From CAWFNW01 sp963817405 (GTDB taxonomy: Bacteria; Actinomycetota; Coriobacteriia; Anaerosomatales; Anaerosomataceae), in assembly GCA_963817405.1 (NCBI GenBank), contig CAWFNW010000001.1, positions 310,001-374,000 on the forward strand: a DNA stretch of 64,000 bases. Reading direction: 5' to 3'. The position numbers and the translations under genes are program-made. Of the stretch, positions 1-7,303 are shown piece after piece; positions within the stretch are counted from its first letter, which is position 1, and each line of letters begins with the position of its first letter. The notes under the pieces were generated by a model. That model had not been told where the DNA came from, searched no databases, and saw nothing but the letters and a program-made list of their open reading frames with translations.

Positions 1-1224
1 CAGCACCGTACGCGTGAGCGTGAGCGCCTCGAGCTGATGCTGCGCAAAGTACGCGACGTCCACGTTCTGTCCGAGGCGCCGTTCACCGGCGTCGGGCGAA
101 AGCGCCCCCGCGAGCATCTTCAGGAGCGTCGACTTCCCCGCGCCATTCGGACCGACGAGTGCCACCTTGTCGCCGCGCCACAGCGCGAGATCGAGTCTGT
201 CGTACACGACGAGCTCGCCGAAGGCTTTGCGAACGCCGGTCAGGCGGACGACTTCCTCGCCGGTCCGCTCGGGCTGCGGAAAACGAAACTTCACCGTCTT
301 GCGGGCCTCGGGAAGCTCGATCCGCTCCATCTTCTCCAGCCGCTTCAAGCGCTCTTGCGCCTGCCGCGACTTGGTGTTCTTGTACCGGAACCGCTCGACG
401 AACGCCTCCATATGCGCGATCTCCCGCTGCTGGGCATCGTACGCAGCCTTCAGCTGCTCCAGCGCGAGCTCCTTCTGCTTCACGAAGTCCGAGTACGAGC
501 CCTTGTAGACCGAGAGCTTCCTTAGGTCGATCTCAGCGACGTGGTCGACCAGCCCGTCGATGAATGCGCGGTCGTGGCTGACAAGCACGATGCCGCCGTC
601 GTAGCCACGCAGGAACGACTCGAGCCACGTCACGGATTCGAGGTCCAAGTGGTTGGTGGGTTCGTCCAGAAGCAGCACGTCGGGCTGCTGCACCAGCAGC
701 TTGGCGAGCGCGATCCGCATCAGCCACCCGCCTGAGAACTCTGCGCAGTCCCGGTTCAGGTCGCGCTCCTGGAAGCCGAGGCCGGTCAGCACCGCCTTCA
801 CATTCGGCTCGAGCGTGTACCCGCCGAGCTGCTCGAAGCGGTCCCTCAGCCGACCGTACTCGGTAAGCAGGATAGCAGCGGACTCCCCCTCCGGCTCGGC
901 CTCAAGATCCTCCTCCAAGACACGAAGCCGATGCTCGACAGAGGTGACCTCGGCTGCCACGGACATCGCCTCTTGAAGCACGGTCCGGCCGGCCATCTCG
1001 ATGGCCTCTTGGCGCAGGTAGCCGACGACCGCGTCCCGCGCCTTCAGCACCTGACCCGCGTCGGCACCCTGCTCGCCGGCGATGATCTCCAAGAGCGTCG
1101 TCTTGCCGGCACCGTTCGGCCCGACGAGAGCGATCCGGTCCCGCGCACCCACGCGAAGGAACGCGTCCTTGAACAGGACGCGTTCTCCGATGCTCTTGGT
1201 GATGTGGTCGACGGTGATAATCAC
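1..1224 (-). CDS. ABC-F family ATP-binding protein, C-terminal end cut off by the window
   Basis: Soluble duplicated ABC ATPase of the ABC-F family, which acts on ribosomes (translation factor or antibiotic protection) rather than as a transporter. The visible 408 residues hold the first ATPase domain with Walker A GPNGAGKT (residues 35-42), a signature segment FSGG and Walker B LLLDEPTNHLD near residues 150-180, a basic linker, and the second Walker A GPNGAGKST near residue 345. The second signature and Walker B lie beyond position 1. There are no membrane segments, as expected for ABC-F. The start is a GTG at 1222-1224; no better start lies upstream. Which subfamily (Uup, EttA, YdiF type) it belongs to cannot be decided from the visible part. 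Confidence 0.93.
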   Translation of the reverse strand, partial: MIITVDHITKSIGERVLFKDAFLRVGARDRIALVGPNGAGKTTLLEIIAGEQGADAGQVLKARDAVVGYLRQEAIEMAGRTVLQEAMSVAAEVTSVEHRLRVLEEDLEAEPEGESAAILLTEYGRLRDRFEQLGGYTLEPNVKAVLTGLGFQERDLNRDCAEFSGGWLMRIALAKLLVQQPDVLLLDEPTNHLDLESVTWLESFLRGYDGGIVLVSHDRAFIDGLVDHVAEIDLRKLSVYKGSYSDFVKQKELALEQLKAAYDAQQREIAHMEAFVERFRYKNTKSRQAQERLKRLEKMERIELPEARKTVKFRFPQPERTGEEVVRLTGVRKAFGELVVYDRLDLALWRGDKVALVGPNGAGKSTLLKMLAGALSPDAGERRLGQNVDVAYFAQHQLEALTLTRTVL

Positions 1225-1264
1225 GTGCCGAGTCTACCACCCGCACGGTCGGGAGTACCGTCGG

Positions 1265-2497
1265 TCACCCGTCACCGGCGATCGACGATGCAAGATACGC
1301 AGCATCCTCCCCGACACCCATAAGCAGGCTCGATTTCCGGGTGTGCATCCATGGGAGACCGATGAAGTACAGACCGCGCTGGGCGGTCACGCCACGTTCC
1401 TGCTGCGGGTATCCGTCGTCGTCGAAGATCGGGAGCTTCACGAAGCGGTAGTCGGCGGAGTACCCCATCGCCCAGATGATCGTCTTGATGCCGGCAGCCC
1501 GAAGGCGCACCTCGGTGATTTCCTCAGCGCGATAGCCATCGTCAAGCTGTGGCAACGACTCGACCGGCGCATCCAGCGACTTCTCCGCGATGTACGCGTC
1601 AACCATATCCACCATCTCGGCCTCGAATGCGTCGACCTTCGCCAGACTGGCGTGGAGGTCCGGCGCGAGTCGAAGCGTGTCCTCGTCGGCGCCGATCAAA
1701 TGACCCAGCAGCACGACCCCATCCCGCGCGAATTGGTGAAGATTGAGCGTGCGGCCACCATCCCGACCGGTCACATGCGGATTGGCCGCGTACCTGGCCC
1801 GGCGCGTTGGCAGGCTGTCCACGGTCAGGTCGAAGAGCCCCCGCAGGTTCATCCAGTCGACGATATCCTTCCCGCGGTAGCGGCGCGGGACTCGCCCGGC
1901 ACTGCCAACGCACAGGTAGACCTTGCGTCCCCTTCGGTACAACTCGTCAGCGATCTGGCAGCCAGACTGCGCACTGCCGACAACGAGAACAGCGCCTTCG
2001 GGTATCGAGTCCGGATTGCGGTACTGGCTCGAGTGGACCTGCGTGACCGTCCCGGAAACGTCGGAGCTGAACGCGGGCACCTTGGGCGCTTGGAAGGGAC
2101 CGGTGGCAACCACCACGTTTCGCGCGCTGAATCTGGTGTTGAGCGCCGTCACCGCGTAGCCCTCGCGCTCACCTGCCCACTCGACCGACGTCACCCGCGT
2201 CCCGTACTGCACGGGGAGATCGAAGCGCTTCACGTAGTGCTGGAATGTGGCGACGATCTCGTCCCGGGGCATGAAACCGGACGGTGCAGCGCCCTGATAC
2301 TCGGAACCGGGCAGGCGAAACGACCAGTTGGGCGTGACCAGCGTGAACGAGTCCCAGCGGCCATCGCGCCACGCACTTCCTGGCAGCGCCGCCTGCTCGA
2401 GGACGAGGTGTTCGCAGCCGCGCTCCGCAAGGTGATAGCTCGTGGAAAGACCGGCCTGTCCCCCGCCGATGATGACCGTGTCGATCGATGAGGGCAT
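1265..2497 (-). CDS. FAD-dependent oxidoreductase, flavin monooxygenase (CzcO) type
   Basis: A 410-residue two-dinucleotide-binding flavoprotein. Residues 8-16 carry the FAD-binding VIIGGGQAG. A FMO-like ATG segment followed by spaced prolines lies at 131-141. A second, NAD(P)H-type glycine motif (GSAQSG) is at 174-179. The C-terminal part has the usual IWAMGYSADY segment followed by GLYFIGLPW, typical of monooxygenase-like oxidoreductases annotated CzcO or putative flavin-containing monooxygenase. The substrate is unknown. It sits alone between the ABC-F gene and a nucleotide-sugar dehydrogenase, with no obvious pathway partner, so a specific reaction should not be assigned. Length is normal for the family. 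Confidence 0.85.
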   Translation of the reverse strand: MPSSIDTVIIGGGQAGLSTSYHLAERGCEHLVLEQAALPGSAWRDGRWDSFTLVTPNWSFRLPGSEYQGAAPSGFMPRDEIVATFQHYVKRFDLPVQYGTRVTSVEWAGEREGYAVTALNTRFSARNVVVATGPFQAPKVPAFSSDVSGTVTQVHSSQYRNPDSIPEGAVLVVGSAQSGCQIADELYRRGRKVYLCVGSAGRVPRRYRGKDIVDWMNLRGLFDLTVDSLPTRRARYAANPHVTGRDGGRTLNLHQFARDGVVLLGHLIGADEDTLRLAPDLHASLAKVDAFEAEMVDMVDAYIAEKSLDAPVESLPQLDDGYRAEEITEVRLRAAGIKTIIWAMGYSADYRFVKLPIFDDDGYPQQERGVTAQRGLYFIGLPWMHTRKSSLLMGVGEDAAYLASSIAGDG

Positions 2498-2578
2498 CCC
2501 AGCCTCCCGACTCGTCTCGGCTCTCTGTGTACATTCCCCACTTGAGGACGCCGAGCTGTATGGAGGCGGTCCCCCGCG

Positions 2579-4216
2579 CTACAGCTCTCGCTCTCGGGTC
2601 ATCTGATCCTTGATCCCAGGTATGTGACCGCGGCCGAGCCCGTTCACCTCGCAGCCGAGTTCGAGATAGCGGCGAATCTTCGCGTCATCGAGGATCCCGA
2701 AGCAGTCGATGACCGCGATGGGCCCACCGGCCCGCTCGACGATCGCGTCAGGGTCGAGGTCCAGGTACTCCTTGTGACGGACCGCGAACACGAGGGCTTG
2801 TGTACCCGCGAGCGCCTCATCGAGGTCCTTGATGACCTGCAGCCACTTCAGCTGCTCCTGGTTCTTGAAGAAGACGGCCTTGCTGTGGGCGGGGTACTCG
2901 TCCTGGCTCTCGAACTCCCACCAGCGCTCGACGTAAGGGTCGTGGACGCTCAGCTCCGCCCCCATCTCGGTGAGCTTGCGGACGATGATCTCGGAACCGC
3001 TGTAGCGGGTGTCGCCCACGTCCTCACGATACGAGGCGCCGAGGAGCACCACGTTCGCGCCCGCGACGGGGACGCCCATCTCCTGTAGGGCGTCTGCGAC
3101 GAGCTCCGCCGCGTGGAGGGATCGTGTGTCGTTGATGTCGATGGCAAGCGGGGTGATCTTGAAGGCATCATCCTCGCAGCCGAGGATGTGCTTGCTGCCC
3201 CAGATACCCAGCCCGCCGTCCTTGGGCAGGCAGTAGCCGCCGATGCCCGGACCGGGGAACATGATGTTGCTGTGGGTCGGCCTCATCCTGATCGCCCTGA
3301 TCACTTTGGTGATATCGACGCCGTTCCGCTCGGCGAAGAAGCTCCATTCGTCGACGAAGGCGAGGATGGTCGCCCGGTAGCTGTTCTCCATGACCTTGGC
3401 CGTCTCGGACTCGATAGGTCTGTCGAGAACGGTCAGGGGAAATTCCTCTGTGTTCAGGACCTCATTGAGGAACTTAACAACCCTGCCCCTCGCCTCTTCG
3501 TTGACCCCCGAGCACACGCGCCAGAAGTCCCGGATTGAGGCAACGTAGTCACGACCGGGCATCACCCGCTCGTAACTGTGTGCGAGGAGGGGCTCGCTCT
3601 CGATTCCCCGCTCGCGGAAGATCTCGCGCATCGCGGGCAGGGCAACGTGCTCCGTGGTGCCGGGAGCGACGGTCGTCTCGATGAGGACCATGCACTCCGG
3701 CTTGATGCGCTGCGCGATGATCTGGAAGGACTCTTCGAGCGCCTTCATCTCCACCGAACCGTTGCGCACATTGCCGAGTTCGTTCTTCGCGTAGTCGAGC
3801 TGGACGTCGACGATCACGCAGTCGGCGAAGCCGAGGACGTCGTAGACGTAGGTCGCGACGAAGGTCTTCTTGTCGAGCACGCACCGGGCGATCATCGGAT
3901 CGACCTCGGGATCCTCCGCCTTGACCGGCGAGATCCCCTGATTCAGCACGGGGATCTTCCAATAGCTACGCGTGCTGGGGCGCTGCATGCCGATCACGAA
4001 CTTCGTCGGCCGTCCGTCGTCATCAGTGGTGTCCGCAACGATCGCGGCCATGACGGCACCGACAAACCCGAGGCCCATGACGACGACGATCTCCTGACCT
4101 CGGTTCTTCGCCTGCTCGACGAGGGCTTCGATCCGGGCCAGCTCCGCCGGGTAGTCCTCTTCGTTCGGCAAGGGACAGACGGTCCCATCAGGACTGATCG
4201 ATGTTCGTGTATCCAC
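2579..4216 (-). CDS. nucleotide-sugar dehydrogenase, UDP-glucose/GDP-mannose dehydrogenase family
   Basis: NAD-dependent oxidation of a nucleotide sugar to the uronate (or UDP-N-acetyl-hexosaminuronate), usually supplying capsule or envelope glycan precursors. The NAD-binding GLGFVG is at residues 48-53. The middle domain has the SE-x2-K-x3-N helix (residues 270-278) and the catalytic cysteine lies in GPGIGGYCLPKDG (Cys329). The C-terminal domain ends with a Rossmann-like segment containing VHDPYV. At 545 residues it is about 100 longer than typical UDP-glucose dehydrogenases; the extra length is an approximately 40-residue N-terminal arm plus inserted loops in the first and last domains. Start is GTG at 4214-4216 with a GGGGG-type ribosome site. 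The real sugar substrate is not decidable here. Confidence 0.85.
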   Translation of the reverse strand: MDTRTSISPDGTVCPLPNEEDYPAELARIEALVEQAKNRGQEIVVVMGLGFVGAVMAAIVADTTDDDGRPTKFVIGMQRPSTRSYWKIPVLNQGISPVKAEDPEVDPMIARCVLDKKTFVATYVYDVLGFADCVIVDVQLDYAKNELGNVRNGSVEMKALEESFQIIAQRIKPECMVLIETTVAPGTTEHVALPAMREIFRERGIESEPLLAHSYERVMPGRDYVASIRDFWRVCSGVNEEARGRVVKFLNEVLNTEEFPLTVLDRPIESETAKVMENSYRATILAFVDEWSFFAERNGVDITKVIRAIRMRPTHSNIMFPGPGIGGYCLPKDGGLGIWGSKHILGCEDDAFKITPLAIDINDTRSLHAAELVADALQEMGVPVAGANVVLLGASYREDVGDTRYSGSEIIVRKLTEMGAELSVHDPYVERWWEFESQDEYPAHSKAVFFKNQEQLKWLQVIKDLDEALAGTQALVFAVRHKEYLDLDPDAIVERAGGPIAVIDCFGILDDAKIRRYLELGCEVNGLGRGHIPGIKDQMTREREL

Positions 4217-4354
4217 GTGAGTACCCCCGGCGTTAGGACAACGTAGCTACCGACACCACGATACGGCACGGTACGACATTCCGTCTTGCCGAAGGGCCGG
4301 GACGGCGTCCGTCCATCAGCGCATCGAGATGACCCCGGCACTTCCAGCGCTACC

Positions 4355-4825
4355 CTATGGACCTAGGGCTCCGCGGGTCGAATCGGACGCCAACTGTTCA
4401 TTGAGTCTGCGGAATCCGGACCGCATAACTTCCGAGTGACGCTTCTTGATGTTGAGCAGCGGTCCTAGGATGCTGGCCTTCCCTCGCGTCTTGACCCTCC
4501 AGCGATACTCCACGCGCGTCTTGTCGCCTACCGGCTCGAATCTCACATCGGCGTACCCCTCGATGTCGCCGTCGAGGTACTCGAAGCGTATGTACTGGTC
4601 GTCAATGATCTCGGCGGTCCTCCACTTGAACCGGGCGACGCCGTGATTGCGAACAGTCGAGGCGCAGATCGCACCCACCTGACCGAACGGGATGTCGCCC
4701 AACGGTCTGCACTCGACTTCCGTCCACCAGTGCGTCCTTCCGGCGTACTCATCGGAGAGTGCATGGAAGACCCGATCGGGCGTGGCATCGATGATGGCGA
4801 AGTCTGTCGTGTCGTATGAGGGCAT
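4355..4825 (-). CDS. SRPBCC (START/Bet v1-like) family protein
   Basis: A 156-residue single-domain protein with the polyketide cyclase/START-like pattern: an N-terminal strand DFAIIDATPDRVFHAL, a middle stretch of alternating strands with VRFEPVGDKTRVEYRWR, and a long C-terminal helix with basic residues. The fold forms a hydrophobic ligand pocket. Ligand and role are unknown for most members. It is divergent to the small membrane protein at 4930 and separated by 138 bases from the nucleotide-sugar dehydrogenase, so no functional link is implied. A remnant with a similar VEYRY segment lies near 6.1 kb. Confidence 0.8.
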   Translation of the reverse strand: MPSYDTTDFAIIDATPDRVFHALSDEYAGRTHWWTEVECRPLGDIPFGQVGAICASTVRNHGVARFKWRTAEIIDDQYIRFEYLDGDIEGYADVRFEPVGDKTRVEYRWRVKTRGKASILGPLLNIKKRHSEVMRSGFRRLNEQLASDSTRGALGP

Positions 4826-4929
4826 GCGCGGAGTCTACGCCTTGCGCGCGACTACGTGAGGTACCACACGATTCGGCGAGCGTAGAATGACCATTACCGT
4901 GCTCAACCTCTGACTTCGATGGAGAGCCG

Positions 4930-5178
4930 ATGGAGCCATCAGGCGTAGCCGCATTGCCCACCGCGGTGCTAGTGGGAGTGCCCTTCGGGGCTCTTTGGGC
5001 AATCGCGGCCGCCGACGTGCTACAACGCGCTGAATGGGAGTTCCCGCCACTGCACTCTGGCGGCAACTCTCGGATCTTCTGGATGTTCGTTGTGCTGACG
5101 CTGAGCGGATTCGGGGCGCTCTACTACTACCTCCAGGTGATGAAGCCGCACCCGCGACAGCCTCGTTCGCGCCGGTGA
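4930..5178 (+). CDS. small membrane protein with PLDc_N-like (phospholipase D N-terminal) pattern
   Basis: An 82-residue protein with two predicted membrane helices (about residues 8-28 and 48-70) and a short basic C-terminus. The pattern tryptophan-aliphatic-aliphatic, an aspartate (AADVL), a polar linker, a second helix beginning with SRIFW and ending GALYYYL, then K-P resembles the stand-alone PLDc_N / cardiolipin synthase N-terminal membrane domain. Function is unknown. This is one of only three plus-strand protein genes in the window, and it starts an accessory-looking stretch. An ATG follows a GGAGAG sequence. Homology is inferred from the pattern only. Confidence 0.6.
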   Translation: MEPSGVAALPTAVLVGVPFGALWAIAAADVLQRAEWEFPPLHSGGNSRIFWMFVVLTLSGFGALYYYLQVMKPHPRQPRSRR

Positions 5179-5424
5179 GCCATGGTCCAGAATCGGAGGC
5201 TTCGTCCGAGGCCGAATCGACCCTCAGGAACGTCATGGGGTCCTGCCCGAACCCCGGCAGACAACCGGCACGACGACGGGCCTGGGAAACCGGTTCCGTC
5301 GTACTCCTGCGGCGGATTCCCGCGCGTTTGTCGGCCGTCCACATGAGCTGAGAGGGCGTAGAGCGGCATGGCTTCTGACACGCCTCTGCGACTAACCTCG
5401 CCGGCGTGCCGGGCGAACGTCAGC

Positions 5425-5589
5425 CTAACGCTCGTCCGGATGGCTCCCGGGTTGCGTGCCCGTGCGGGACCAGAGGTTCTTGGACGTGCCTCCCATCGGA
5501 TCACGTCGCGCACCCCAACGATTCAGGAACAAGACAAGAACCACGATACCGGCGAACGGCACGACAAGAAGCAACAGCCAGGGACTCAT
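5425..5589 (-). CDS. possible 54-residue single-span membrane protein
   Basis: Short frame beginning at ATG 5587-5589 behind GGAGG/GAGGG sequences 8-15 bases upstream. It encodes one strongly hydrophobic segment (WLLLLVVPFAGIVVLVLFL, residues 4-22) followed by a positive turn (NRWGARR) and a polar tail, an N-out/C-in style topology. No family is recognised. The frame is open upstream to 5670, but that extension is arginine-rich and non-membrane, so the internal ATG is preferred. It could be a genuine small membrane peptide or an accidental frame; comparison with related genomes would decide. Confidence 0.4.
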   Translation of the reverse strand: MSPWLLLLVVPFAGIVVLVLFLNRWGARRDPMGGTSKNLWSRTGTQPGSHPDER

Positions 5590-6021
5590 GACCACACCCT
5601 CGCCTCCACTTCGCCTCACGCGGTTCTGCAGCCTGCGCAACAGAGTAGGCCAAAGGCCCGGCGATGTCACCGAGGCCTCGTCAGGTGTCGGTGGGTCTTA
5701 GTGGATGCGCTTCAAACGGCCTAACGTCCCGGCGCTCGGCTGTTCGCAATGAGCTGCTGGAGGAGAATCGGCGGTATTGACACGGTCAGACCCCCGATCG
5801 TGAATGCGGCTCCGCCTACACACCGAGCATGAGGTGTGTTCCCGAACAGGACAACCGGCCATGACCGCCGAGTCCAGTCGGCCCGCGCGCGACTTTACCT
5901 GGAGCCGCCATGACCGACGTCCGGGTATCACGACCCAAGTTCGCAAACGGAACAACCCTCCCCGTGAGACCGGTTCAAGAGTGCTTGTGGACCAATGTGG
6001 ACGCGCTTCGAACCGCGTAGT
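5590..6021. other. intergenic stretch without a recognisable gene
   Basis: About 430 bases in which no frame on either strand shows convincing protein character. The frames that are open here are arginine- and cysteine-rich without hydrophobic core patterns or motifs. Two short matches to the integron-like core GCCTAAC occur at 5424-5430 and 5719-5725, but I could not find paired attC arms. I see no tRNA, no strong terminator and no repeat. It adjoins a probable gene remnant on the minus strand. Confidence 0.5.
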
Positions 6022-6145
6022 TCAGTCAGGAAGGACGTTCTCGACCATGATGCGCGTCGGGTGCTCCCGATCGACTACAAAGGTGTACGTGCCATTCGGG
6101 TCGCGCCCTTGTCAGGCTTGTACCGGTACTCAACGCGGCTGGAAG
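6022..6145 (-). pseudogene. frameshifted C-terminal remnant of an unknown gene
   Basis: On the minus strand two frames carry protein-like segments that join at a single frameshift. The first reads SRVEYRYKPDKG; the second continues DPNGTYTFVVDREHPTR and then IMVENVLPD before a TGA at 6022-6024. Together they look like the end of one small globular protein. The change of frame lies in the GC-rich run near 6097. The segment starts directly after the DUF7000 stop codon and has no start codon of its own. The family is unknown. It could instead be chance, since the segment is short; a protein search with the two frames joined would settle it. Confidence 0.4.
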
Positions 6146-6151
6146 CGCGTG

Positions 6152-6667
6152 CTAGACCGCTTCCGGGGGGTCGTGAATGTCCAGAAAGCCCACCACGTCG
6201 TCAAGGAACGCCTGTGCTGCTGCCTCGATCTTCATGGTCAGCACCTCGGGGGTCTCCAGATCGAGGGCGTCGGCGACATCGCTCACGACGATGGCGTCCA
6301 CACCGACGGCTGGCTCGACCAGACTGTGCTTGGACCAAGCATTGTCCCGGAGGACCTGCCAGTAGCGGCGCTGCACGGTGCGATTGCGCGCTGCAAGCCA
6401 CACCTCAAAACCGAAGGATTTGTAGTCGAATACGACGGCGAGCTTGAGGCCGCGTGTCGTGAGCTTGGGAGGCAGCAACGCGAAGTACGTCATGTCGAAG
6501 GCGCCCTGATACAGACCGGATACGGCCCGATCGCCCAGACTCGCAGCGAAGTGAGCGCGTAGGTTCGACATGAACCTGAGAATGGACCGGTAGGCGCGCC
6601 GGACAGAACCCTTGCCGAGCTGATCTCTTAGATCCATCAGGTCGTCGCGGAGCGGCAAGGCCGACAA
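6152..6667 (-). CDS. DUF7000 family protein
   Basis: A 171-residue soluble protein matching the pattern of the uncharacterised DUF7000 family as I remember it: an N-terminal helix with RRAYRSILRFM and LRAHF, then a central GLYQGAFDMTYFALLPP, the block LKLAVVFDYKSFGFEVWLA, and a tryptophan-containing segment with WSKHS. Function is unknown. It lies 18 bases downstream of the Cdd1-like gene and is probably cotranscribed with it. Such genes are usually accessory and patchy. A degraded segment follows immediately. The family call rests on recognition of the motif order, not on a search. Confidence 0.7.
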   Translation of the reverse strand: MSALPLRDDLMDLRDQLGKGSVRRAYRSILRFMSNLRAHFAASLGDRAVSGLYQGAFDMTYFALLPPKLTTRGLKLAVVFDYKSFGFEVWLAARNRTVQRRYWQVLRDNAWSKHSLVEPAVGVDAIVVSDVADALDLETPEVLTMKIEAAAQAFLDDVVGFLDIHDPPEAV

Positions 6668-6685
6668 CTCCCTTCGCTCCTCGGC

Positions 6686-6994
6686 CTAGCGTTGCTGCCC
6701 AGGTGACTTGCTGAGCTTCTCCTTGCGCTCAGCGGTATACGACCACCACGGCCGCGCAGGCTTCCCGGAGACATGTCGTGTGACCGCGATGAACACATCG
6801 AGGAGGCACGGATCATGACGTCCAGCAGTCCGCGCGTTCAGCTCCTCGAACATCTGGTACGGGTCACGGCCGACGAGGTCAGACGGGGTGTAGATGCTGA
6901 TCAGGCGCAGCTTGGATGCCACGACTGGTCCGACGTTGGGCAAGTCCTCAAGCCTGAGCTGCCTCATGGCCTCCCCCACGTGCGCTGTCATCAC
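6686..6994 (-). CDS. Cdd1-like helix-hairpin-helix protein (pathogenicity-locus family)
   Basis: A 102-residue protein with a helix-hairpin-helix near the N-terminus (LEDLPNVGPVVASKLRLISI, residues 15-34) followed by PSDLVGRDPYQMFEEL and a C-terminal CLLDVF with a tryptophan pair (RPWWSYT). This matches the small Cdd1 family, sometimes annotated mitomycin resistance or pathogenicity locus protein. The domain suggests nucleic-acid binding; the real role is not established. The start is taken at ATG 6992-6994; the next in-frame ATGs (6991, 6967) are possible, but the strong GGGGGAGG lies too close to the last one. It is the first gene of a pair with the DUF7000 gene. Confidence 0.72.
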   Translation of the reverse strand: MMTAHVGEAMRQLRLEDLPNVGPVVASKLRLISIYTPSDLVGRDPYQMFEELNARTAGRHDPCLLDVFIAVTRHVSGKPARPWWSYTAERKEKLSKSPGQQR

Positions 6995-7097
6995 TGAGAT
7001 CAGCGGCGCTCGACCCGACCTGGGCTAACGACCGCAGTCTCTTCAGTGCGAGCATAGAAGACACGCCGTCCTGCAGAGTGTCGTATCCGAGATTCGG

Positions 7098-7130
7098 AAA
7101 CGCAAGAACCGGCCCCAGTGGGACCGGTTC
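7098..7130 (-). terminator. hairpin downstream of tRNA-Val
   Basis: Inverted repeat GAACCGG (7106-7112) with CCGGTTC (7124-7130), extended by C/G pairs, only 8 bases after the tRNA 3' end. On the minus strand it is followed by TTCTTGCGTTT, a U-rich though interrupted tail. Probable intrinsic terminator or processing hairpin. Confidence 0.55.
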
Positions 7131-7138
7131 GACGGTGT

Positions 7139-7213
7139 TGGTGGGCGATACAGGATTTGAACCTGTGACTTCTTCCGTGTGAAGGAAGCGCTCTCCCACT
7201 GAGCTAATCGCCC
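7139..7213 (-). tRNA. tRNA-Val (CAC anticodon), CCA encoded
   Basis: Minus-strand cloverleaf. The acceptor stem is GGGCGAT paired with ATCGCCC, the D arm GCTC...GAGC, the anticodon stem CTTCC/GGAAG with loop TTCACAC giving anticodon CAC (codon GUG), and the T arm contains GGTTCAAATCC. The discriminator A is followed by an encoded CCA (7141-7139). Confidence 0.95.
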
Positions 7214-7243
7214 GTACGTGGCCGTCCGAAGACGGCGACGACT

Positions 7244-7272
7244 ATTCTAGCGTTGGAGTTCCACGAACGTAA
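7244..7272 (-). promoter_or_regulatory. sigma-70 type promoter for tRNA-Val
   Basis: On the minus strand TTACGT (7272-7267), 17-base spacer, TAGAAT (7249-7244), placing transcription about 25 bases before the tRNA. The -10 is good, the -35 weak. Confidence 0.5.
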
Positions 7273-7303
7273 CCCCTGGACTCGGAACCCCAAGAATGCC
7301 CCG

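Noticed and set aside
5424..5725. Two GCCTAAC sequences 295 bases apart flanking a small ORF, suggestive of an integron cassette (attC core RYYYAAC/GTTRRRY).
   Set aside because: No partner core or complementary L/L' arms are found within 60-140 bases of either, and no integrase is present; 7-base matches of this degenerate kind occur by chance.
5804..6562. 252-codon plus-strand open frame.
   Set aside because: Its second half is antisense to the DUF7000 gene and the first half is arginine-rich with no motif; the minus-strand reading is protein-like.
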